A DNA stretch of 64,000 nt from Monodelphis domestica (taxonomy: Eukaryota; Chordata; Mammalia; Didelphimorphia; Didelphidae). Shown here one piece after another: positions 50,001-59,800 of this stretch. The position numbers and the translations under genes are program-made. Under the pieces are notes generated by a model that was not told where the DNA came from, did no database searches, and saw nothing but the letters and a program-made list of their open reading frames with translations. Position 1 is the stretch's first letter, and the number at the start of each line of letters is the position of its first letter. The DNA lies in contig NC_077227.1 of NCBI RefSeq assembly GCF_027887165.1, forward strand, positions 63,414,607-63,478,606, in the 5' to 3' direction.

Positions 50001-53000
50001 TCAATCTCGCTTATGTGAACAGCCATCATTCAAGCCCATGTCCTTCTTCCAACTGTTTAGCATTTGTTTGCTTTGGATTCCAATATCACCGAACCAAAGA
50101 GAGGTGTAATTGTTTTGACAACTTCTGGGAGGGAAACTCAGGGTCTACCTAATGGCAGTGACCAAATTCTCATTTTTCTACCTCCAGTTAAAACAAGTTT
50201 TCACATTACCTAGTAGTGCGTTCCTTAGGCAAATTGAAGAAAGATAATAGAGTCAGAACTATCTCATTGGGAGGCAGAAATGAAATTATAAAAGAGAAGT
50301 GGGTATCCCTAAGCTGCTATGGAAGTTGCCATTTAAAAAAAAAATAAGTTATATTGAATACATTAGCACATAGGAAAATCCAGAATTGTGGTCTGAGATG
50401 CAGGATGAAAAAAGCGAGCATGGGATGGGACAAAGGGTTTCTGACGACACTCTCTCTGCTTTCTGTTCCCTCGAGGTCAACCTCAAAAGTGAGGAGAAAC
50501 TTTGGAAACAGACTAATAAAAATTTCTGTTGAATTGGACTCACGATTAACTAATTTCAGGGATTAGGAGGTCAAGCCCAGGAATGCCTTATGGATTCACA
50601 AGTGATCAAATGCTTGCTATTGAAGAGAGAAGTTGTGTAATAATAATGGGCAGAATCCTGGACGTAGAGTCTTGGGCAAGCTGGAGATAATAATACCTGC
50701 AGGACCTACCCAGCAAGGTTGTTAAAAGGGTCAGCTGAAATAGATATGCAAAATGCTTTAAATCAATGTCATCTCTTACCAAGATGGTCTTGCTCCCCAT
50801 TTCTTGAATTACTCCTGCTCTGAGATGTGAGTACTTTTTTATAGCTTTGTTCTTAACTTGGCTTTGTTTCCTGCCTCCCTCGAGGTCTTCCTTCATCATG
50901 ATTAAGGAGATTTGTTGATTGGAGGGGTAGGACTTGCTCTAAGCTGATTTTTTAATATAGTGTTGAGGATTTGGCTTGGAGTATGTATGAGAAATGGTTC
51001 TCAGTCCCAGCTTCACAGCTGATCTCCCAAACCATACCCTGGCGTGTCTGAGAGCTGAGCTAAGGTGAGCTTATGGAGCATCTGCCTGAATAACTCACCT
51101 GTGTCTTACCTAGCTGGGTGTTAGGCTGCCTAATTTAACCTATTATTTTGTTCAGTCATTGTCCAAGTCTTTATGACCCCATTTGGGAATTTTCTTGGCA
51201 AAGATACTGGAGTGGTTTGCTATTTTCTTCTGTGACTCATTTTACAGATGAGGAAACTGAGGCAAACAGGGTTAAGTGACTTGCTTAGGGTCACACAAAT
51301 ATGTCTGAGACCAGATTTGAATTCAAGAAAATGAGTCTTCCTAATTCCAGTTCTGGCACTCTATCCACTGCAATGCCTGACTGCCCATAATTTGCCCTAA
51401 ATCTCTGCTTATTTAGGTCTACCAAAGATCCCAGAGCTTATTTGCTGTGAGTTCTGTGATAGCTTCACTTAGGATGCCTATTGACTTTCTAACTCTTGGC
51501 TACTTCCACTTAGCCATCCTTCCTGAGGCCGAAGAGTGACAAAAGCCATAAGGCAGCAGCTGTAAAAATCCCAACTCACTTTTGTTTAGCACTTAAAAAC
51601 TTTCTCACAACAGCGATGTGAAATATGGAGTGAAATGATCATTATTCCCATTTTAGAGATGAGGAAATAAGAGGCTCTGAGATGTTTAAGGACTAGCCTA
51701 GAGGTGTAACAGCTAGTATGATAGCTTAGATTTTAGCACTTTTTCTGCTATTATATGGTGCTGCTAAGAGATTCTCATTAAGAAATCATAACGCATTTAG
51801 TACACATGCCAATTTGAGTAGCTGAGGACTGGACACTAATAAATAAGTAGTTAACTTGAAGAGGATACAATTAGTTCTGATAATCGGACAGTGAGGTGGT
51901 GCAATGAACATGGAATCAGGAAGACTCAACTTCAAGAGTTCAAATCCAGCCTCAGACACTTACTAGCTGTGTAACCCTGGGCAAATCACTTGAACCTATT
52001 TGCCTCAGTCTCCTCATCTGTAAAAAAGAATTAGAGAAGAAAATGGCAAACCACTCCAGTATCTTTGCCAAGGAAAATCCTAAAATAGGGACACAAATGA
52101 ATTCAGAAACCAGCCTTATTATGAATTTGGAAATTTATTATATAGAATTTTATGTAAATTTAATATTAAACATATTCATTGAATATTAATTATAGTTATA
52201 TAATATAATAATATCATTTATTATATATATGAATTAATAATTATTATAAATTTGGAAATTATAATTCAGAAAGAGCCTTGGCAATAAGGACCCTACCTTT
52301 GTGGTTTTCTCCAAAGCTCATGTCCCATTGGCCTGTTAGGGGAGTCTCACTTAACATGTCTTCTTGAAGTTTCAGAGTCCTCTATGTGTAGACTCTTATA
52401 CCATCCCTGGTAAGGTTTCTTTTGAAGCCATCCATGCTGCTCTGTTGATGGCTTCCTAGAAGCTCTTATCAGCATCCCTTCAATCCCATTACTGACCTCA
52501 GTTGACTTGGGATTCCCTTTCCCTTTGACTGTCAGATTTTAATGACTGGCATAAAAATAATGCAGTGGAAAAGGCCTGACCTTTAAGAGTCAAAAGCCTT
52601 AGGTTCTAGTCCTGATTGTGCTCCTAACTCACTATTCTAAGTAGGGGACAGATAGCACTTAACATGTCTGAAACAATTTACTCCTTTGTAAAATGGGGAT
52701 AGTTCCATTCTAGAGATGATCACATGGGGTAGGAAGTTTTGGAATGCTGTGAAAAACAACTTCTTATTAATGTAAATTATTTTTACTGTCTACTTGTGTT
52801 TCTAACAATAGCTAGCATTTGGATAGTTTTATATGGTCTGCAAAACTACAAAATGTATCTCATTTCATCTTACAAGAACCCTGTGAAGGAGATGCTATTA
52901 TTATTAGCATTTTACAGATAAAGAAACTGAAGTTGAGTAGTCAAATGACTTACCCAGGTTCATGTAGCTAACAAATGTCTAGGGTGGGGTTCATACTTGA

Positions 53001-53754
53001 GTTTTCCTGGTCAGAAGCCCAATGTTATTCATTCTGACCACTAGCTGGACTTCTGGCTCCTAGACAAGTGTTCATTCTTTTCTGATCCATGCTAAGGCTT
53101 TACAAAGCATATTATATACAGTATTAAAGATGCTTTTGTAGCAGAAAAACCAATGGATTGGGAGTCAAGGAACCTAGGTTCAAATCTCATATGAGTCATT
53201 AGCTGCCACCTATCTGACTTAGAGCAAGTCATTGGGTCTCTGTGTCTCCATCTATAAAAAGAAGGTGTTAGACTAGATCCTCTCTAAGGTCCTCCTGTCA
53301 TCCTATGACCTCTTACTCCTTTGCAAGATATGGACTTTGGATTGTTTTCTGAAAGGTGGAGGATTAGTGGAACTGAGCTTTCCCTAATCTCTTGCTGAAC
53401 TCAATCATTGACTCAATTTTGGAAAATTACCCAGAGGATGTCTGTGACCATGGAAACAAAGGCTCTTCTCTGTGTGACCCTATTGAAAGGCACAGCCTGA
53501 GGACCCTGCACACTCCACCTCCCCCCACACAGCCTAGCAAAATCTTTAGGGAAGTTGCTTTGTTTTCCAAATGGCCTGGGAGGCAAGGAAAAACTTGATC
53601 CAGGAGATTCCCTTACCTCATCACACTGGGTGATTTTGTGAGTGATCTCCTTTAGTTCCTTCATGACCTTCTCATCCTGGAAATCATAGGGAAATGCCTC
53701 AGTCCATTCCTTTAGGAGCTGGATAATCTTGGCAGTGAAAGATTTTAGCTTGGC

Positions 53755-53833
<79 letters not shown>

Positions 53834-56800
53834 GGGAGAGAGAGTGAGTTATGATGATCCAATGACCTGAGAACTGGCAGGCTACTGGGAGGGAGGGGCT
53901 TGCTTGGAAGTCCTGGCTGGGTGGGTCTCAAGAGGTGCCAGGAGAAATGACAAGTGTGGGGAGAAAAAATAAAAATCCACAGGAACTGGTTGCTTAAATC
54001 AACAGTATCTCAGTAGTGTGTTAAGCCACATGTACACACAGCAGAAGTGTTTGAGCTTTATTGTTACCAGGCAAGAAATGCCATGGAAGATAGCCTCAGA
54101 AGGAATGTGTGCAAAGTTTGATTTTGTATGTGCTCCAGACTTTCTGCTTTGTGTGTAAGAAAACCCCCCAGCCCAGGAGGACATCTCTGTACATACTCCT
54201 CCTACACAGCCAAACAAAATGTCTTTGAAGCAAACTACCAGGTCTGTCCAGTACAAGTGCGTCAGTGCCAGGAATGAAAGCTGGGGGGGAAAGCTAACAT
54301 TTAATCCAATGACTCCAATCTGGCTAGAATAATATGAGTCCATCTTTTAGATTCTATGGTATGCTGGTAAATGTTATAGAACTAGTTCTCCAAAAAAAAA
54401 AAGAAAGAAAGAAAAAAGAAAAGATACATGATATACTTTAAAGTTTAATTTGTATTATAACATTTTCTTTATCACCTTTTTAAGCGCAGACAGTCAAAAT
54501 TAAGCCCTGATTTGTAGTACTTCCTAATTTCTAAAGAATAACATGCTCATGCGGAAAATGTAATAATTGGCTCTCACAAGCTGGTCCAAAATGTCTTGGC
54601 TTAGATTTTAGGGGCTTAGGCTACTATTCTTTTTATTCCTGCAAAGGGAAAAGAATGCAAACTTTAGGATAGGTGTTAAAAAGAAAAAAAAAAAACTTTA
54701 CTGGGGGCAGCTGGGTGGCTCAGTGGATTGAGAGTCAGGCCTAGAGATGGGAGGTCCTAGATTCAAATCTGACCCCAGACACTTCCTAGCTGTGTGACCC
54801 TGGGCAAGTCACTTAGCCCCCATTGCCTAGCCCTTACCACTCTTCTGCCTTGGAACCAATACAAAGTATTGATTCTAAGATGGAAAGTGAGGGTTTAAAA
54901 AAACACAACAAAACTTTACATTCTATCTTAGAATTGATACTAAGTATTGGTTCCAAGGCAGAAGAGTGGCAAGAAATAGGCAATTAGGGTTAACCAACTT
55001 TCCCAGGGTCACATAGCTATGAAGTGTCTGAGGCCAGATTTGAACCCAGAATCTCCCATCTCTATTCCTAGCTTTTTATACACTGAGCACCTAGCTACTC
55101 CTTGCTTGAGTAGGGGTTCTTAACCTTTTGTATATCATAGATCCCTTTGGTAGAAACTGGGGACCCTTTCTCAGAATAATGTTTTGAGATTCATAGACTA
55201 AAATATACAAGATCACAATGAAAAGCAAATATTAAAATACTATTATTAAAACTTTTGAAAAACAAGTCAATGACCCTAACTTAAGTCGACAAGCAGATTT
55301 CTTAAGTGCCAGGGAGAAAAAGAAAGGTAAAACCAAGCTTGGTTCTAGGAGGAACTGGTTCCTTTGACCAAATCTGGACATATGACCACACTAGATCTCA
55401 ACTTAGTCACTTGTAAATGAAGGAATTGGACTAGATGACCTTTAAGTTGCCTTATAGCTCTAAATCTCTTCTCCTCTGATCTGCATTGCTAAGGAAAAGG
55501 AAAGAGCTTGGAGGAAAAAGAGGGAATTCAGCTTCAAGAATCTAGCACCCAAATCTGCCCTGTTTTATACCTTCTTGAGGAAGAGAAACCAGGTCCCCTG
55601 AATCTAGGTCAGCTTTGTTAGCCACAGAGAACAGGGAAGTAAAATGGCTAGAGGTCTGTGATAGTGATTTCCTCTTCCTTGCTGATGGGAGAATAAGGAA
55701 AGGATGATTCATTTTTTTAAAAATCCCTTATCTTCCATCTTAGAATAAATACTGTGTATATCAATATTGTGTATCAGATAGAAGAATGGTAAAGGCTAGG
55801 CAATGCGGGTTAAGTGACTTGAACCCAGGACCTCCCATCTCCAGGCCTGGCTCTGAATCCCCAGAACCACCCAGCTGTCCCCCGAATGATTCCATTTTAG
55901 GTGGCTAGATATGAGGGTATGGTAAATCCTCCTGATCTTTTCATCAAAGCTTGCTGTGGTGGCTAAGGATTTTAGTTCTTTGTTTTAGCTTTCTCTTTGA
56001 AGGAGGATACCCATTGGTCTGCTGCGAGGTTTGAATGGCAGATAATTTTTAGCTGGCTAGAAAGGGAGTTAAATGTACACCTGCTAGGAAATCAAGTGAC
56101 TGGTTGCTATATATTTTCTTATTAGAACAGTCCTTTCTGACCTTTGAGTACACTGGGCAGAAAAGGCTAGGGACCACAAACATTCCATAGGCCTGAGGGC
56201 ATGGTGAGGGCATCTCTTGTGGGTGGTGAGCCAAAGAAGAACTTTAGAAAAATTGGCTTCTTAGCTATGTGACCCTGGGCGAGTCACTTAACCCCCATTG
56301 CCTAACCCTTACCACTCTTCCACCTGAGCCAATATACAATATTGAGTCTAAGATGTATGGTAAGGGTTTAAAAAAAAAGAAAAGAAAATTTGGCTTTCAG
56401 GCTAGAAGTTTAAATGTGTGCTTCTATGCTTCTATTACAGAGAATGTGGTGACTGGAGAGATGCCAAAGTAACTATTTTTCAGCCAAATTTCCCCTGAGA
56501 TTAGGAACTTCCCACCAGGAAATCTTAGCATTATCCTCTTCACATGGGAATCTGAGAATTAAGGACATAGTATGACATCAATAGCTCACATTTGCATAGT
56601 GTCTTAAGAGTACAAGTACAAAGTACAAAGGACTTTGGATGTACAGAATCATTAAACATCTTGGTTTCCATTATGGATTTATCTATCCCTTCAAATTGAT
56701 TTCTCTTTATAGCATATTCTTTTTCAGGTCTTTCTTTCAGATTTTCGGATCTTACTGGGGTAGAATTTTGCCACTCTGAATTTGATTTGGCCCATCCTGA

Positions 56801-59800
56801 ACTCAGACACCTTGGACAGAGGCCAGTGTCAGTGACCAAAAACAACAAACGAGGGCCCCAACATTTCTGGTCAGAGTGAGTTAAAATGATCCCCCTTTCA
56901 AAGGTTGGCTTGAGGCTTGCAATGTAAATGTAGGCTGCTATTACATATAATGTGGTGTCATAGGAGATGCAGAGAGGGAAGATGGGAAATGTTTGTCTAG
57001 GGACCAGTTCTCAGCAAATGACTGCATTTGTTGTTCTCTGAGTCATTTTTGAAAAGGCATTGGGTGGAGGAAGCATAAACCAGTGGGAGGATCAACTGGG
57101 GGAGGGGAGAGGAATTTCACTAATGACCAAAACTTTATAAGGCAGTCATTTCAAGCATCCTACCATACTGGCATCAGTGCCATCCAGTCATCTCTCATTC
57201 ACATGGGCCATTCTATAGTCTCACCCACTCTATCTCATGTCCTTCTCTAGCCTTCTGCCTTAGGCTCTGAGTCAGACTATTATAACTAATTCTCTTATCA
57301 GGGAAGAGAATGTTGTTCTCTTCTTTCTTTCCTAGATCATATTACCTTCCAGGGTGCATATGTTCCATTTCCTTCCATCATTTCATCAAAAGTCTTTGAA
57401 TAGGTCTCTGAACTGCTCTCTCCTATTCCAGAGAGGCTAAGGGCTCAGAAGTATTTTTCTCAAATTGTAGATTCAGTGTACCACCCATTTTTCAGTCAAG
57501 GAGCCTCAGTGATCTTGACTGCAAAATGGGGTTAGCAGCAGTGGTCTTGGTTGGGAGTAGACATAAGGGTTGCCTGAGATAATAATGGGTTTAGGGAACA
57601 TGTAGTATTCTCTGGGAAAGTGACTATTGCACAGCTCTTTTTCCATCACCATAGGGACCAAAAAAGTTTGGAAAGAAAAAGAAGAGTTAACTATATAGCA
57701 CTACTACAGGGGTCATGCTGAGTCAAAACAATTAAAATCATCAACAAAAACAACAACAACAAGGGGTGAGGGTAGGCCTATGGATAGTAGGATTGGTATG
57801 GAGATGTTGCCTTATGGAGAGAGAGAGACAGGCAGACAGACACAAAGAGAAGACAGAGAGAAACAGAGAGAGAGACAGAGAGACAAAGACAGACACAGAG
57901 GCAGAGACAAAGACAGGGAGACATAGAAACAAAGATATAGACCCAGAGGCAGAAAAATGGATAAAAAACAGAGAGAGATCTAAAGAGATGGGAAATAGTC
58001 CTGACCCTGGTGATTTTATCTTGCTCATGATTAGGGGCATCCAAATGGGCTTAGCATCTGAAATTCAAGTTAAACTAGGTGAGAGCAGAACGGGATTTAG
58101 GGATTTAGGACTAAATCCTGGAGTCTGAACTGACAGCTTCTACAGCCCAAGACTTTTATTCTCTGGGAAGAAGCTACTATCTTCCTCAACTTCTGCTCTT
58201 GAGGCATCACACATTTACTATACAGAGGTTTCCTCTTCCTACCAGTGACCTCCTTATTGCTTGCACCTTTCAGTTTTCTTAAATGTTTGTTCTAAGTTGG
58301 CCATCTTGAGTACTTCAAACTCACTATTTGACTTTCTGACAATTACAAAGTAGAAGTTCGTTTAAGTCATTGAATAGAAACCAAACATTGGTAAGCAACT
58401 CTCCTTGTTAAGTGTATTGTAAATTCCGGTATGAATCAAGAAATAGGACCATCCCTTTTGGTCTGCCATAATTGGCTAGGACCTGTAATCAGTATTTGGG
58501 AACAAGACCAGTGCCTTTCTAGGCTTTGAAAAGGAAATTATGTGGTCACAATGAAGCAAACACAGAGTTTCTCTTTCACTATGTGTCACTGTATCCCATG
58601 GTGCTTTAGTAGGGTCACTGGAGTTGATTGCATTAGAGTTGGAAGTGCTTTTTCTGCCCCTTGATTGAAAATCAGTTTTCTTTTCCTTTCCTGTCAGAGG
58701 TCAGGGTAGGAATGGGTTCATTCAGAATCCACAACATGGCAATTTGGTCCATTCACTAATAAGACCTTTGTGGACTTCCTATCCTTCAAATGACAAACTT
58801 TGTGTTTTAAGCAGAGAAAGACTAATTGCAGCAGTGATCAAAATGGGACTTGGAGAACACTAAGCAATCTCTGTCTCTACTCTTTCTTCCCATCTCTTAG
58901 ATGCAAGGTCCCTAGGAGAGAAGGTGCATCGCTCCCAAAGTATACAGATATATTACTTAAGAAAACAACAACAACCCATCCCTTCTGTTTTAGAATCCAC
59001 ATTAAGCATTGGTTCTAAGGCAGAAGACTGGCAAGGGCACTTTGGGGATTATAGAGCTAGGAAGTGTCTGAGGTCAAATTTGAACCCAGATCCTCCTGTG
59101 TTCTGGAGGCCCCCAGGCCTGGCTATTTATCTATTGAGCCACTGAAGTTTATAGAGCAGTTGACTTCAAGAAAACCAACTCTGTTAAAAGTTTGTTTGTC
59201 AAGCTCCTTGCCTTGCTGGGACAGTCCCCGTAGGATCCAATCCAAACCAAAAAAATGCTAAGGGCTGAGTCTTCCTCATCTTGCCCAGGGTCAGCCTTAT
59301 AACTTTTCTACCCCTTATGATCAGGACATCAGCCATGTAGGCTCTTAGTGGCAATGATTTCTTCCTAACAGCGACAAGCCCCATTCTGCATCAAGAGTAG
59401 ACATTTCTCCGTGGCTTATGGGTTTGATTGAGAGAGACCAGAATTACCGGGACACAGACGGTTCAGACTTTGAAGGCAAATGGAAACAAGACACAGTGGA
59501 CTTCAGGAAGCTTTAAATTCTAACATCCTCTCATTAAAACCCCCAAAACCTCACGTAGTCTGAAACCTTCAGGATACATGACTACAGAGACCAGCTCTTT
59601 GCTATATTAAGGGAAGAAATGCAGTTTAACCTCCTGAATGTCCATAAATCTAATATTGGACTCCCCTGTAGGTTGCTGAAAGTCCTTGATCCCAGGCTAG
59701 AGTGGGAGGTAACAGTGCTATAATAGAAAAGCACCATGGCTTAGGAGTCAAGAGATCTACATCATAATTCCAATTCTGCCATTATCACTCTCTGCTCTTG

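Larger units (their letters stand above)
48189..53616 (-). other. RASGEF1A: RASGEF1A intron of 5.4 kb, repeat-rich
   Basis: GT-AG intron. It holds an L2-like fragment, three MAR1-type SINEs and MIR-like pieces at about 49295-49470, 51575-51770, 52805-53050 and 53130-53320. An AT-rich patch lies at 52130-52270. 49480-51140 is largely unrecognised. Confidence 0.8.

Noticed and set aside
53413..53931. 172-codon - strand frame
   Set aside because: Only its central 46 codons are a true RASGEF1A exon; the remainder reads through the splice sites and the TC repeat.
54702..54900. tRNA gene suggested by the A/B-box-like SINE head
   Set aside because: The tRNA-like region belongs to a dispersed SINE with an RTE-type tail; no intact cloverleaf was seen.
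57741..58128. Open frames of 88-120 codons on both strands
   Set aside because: Low-complexity translations of the GAGA/GACA satellite.
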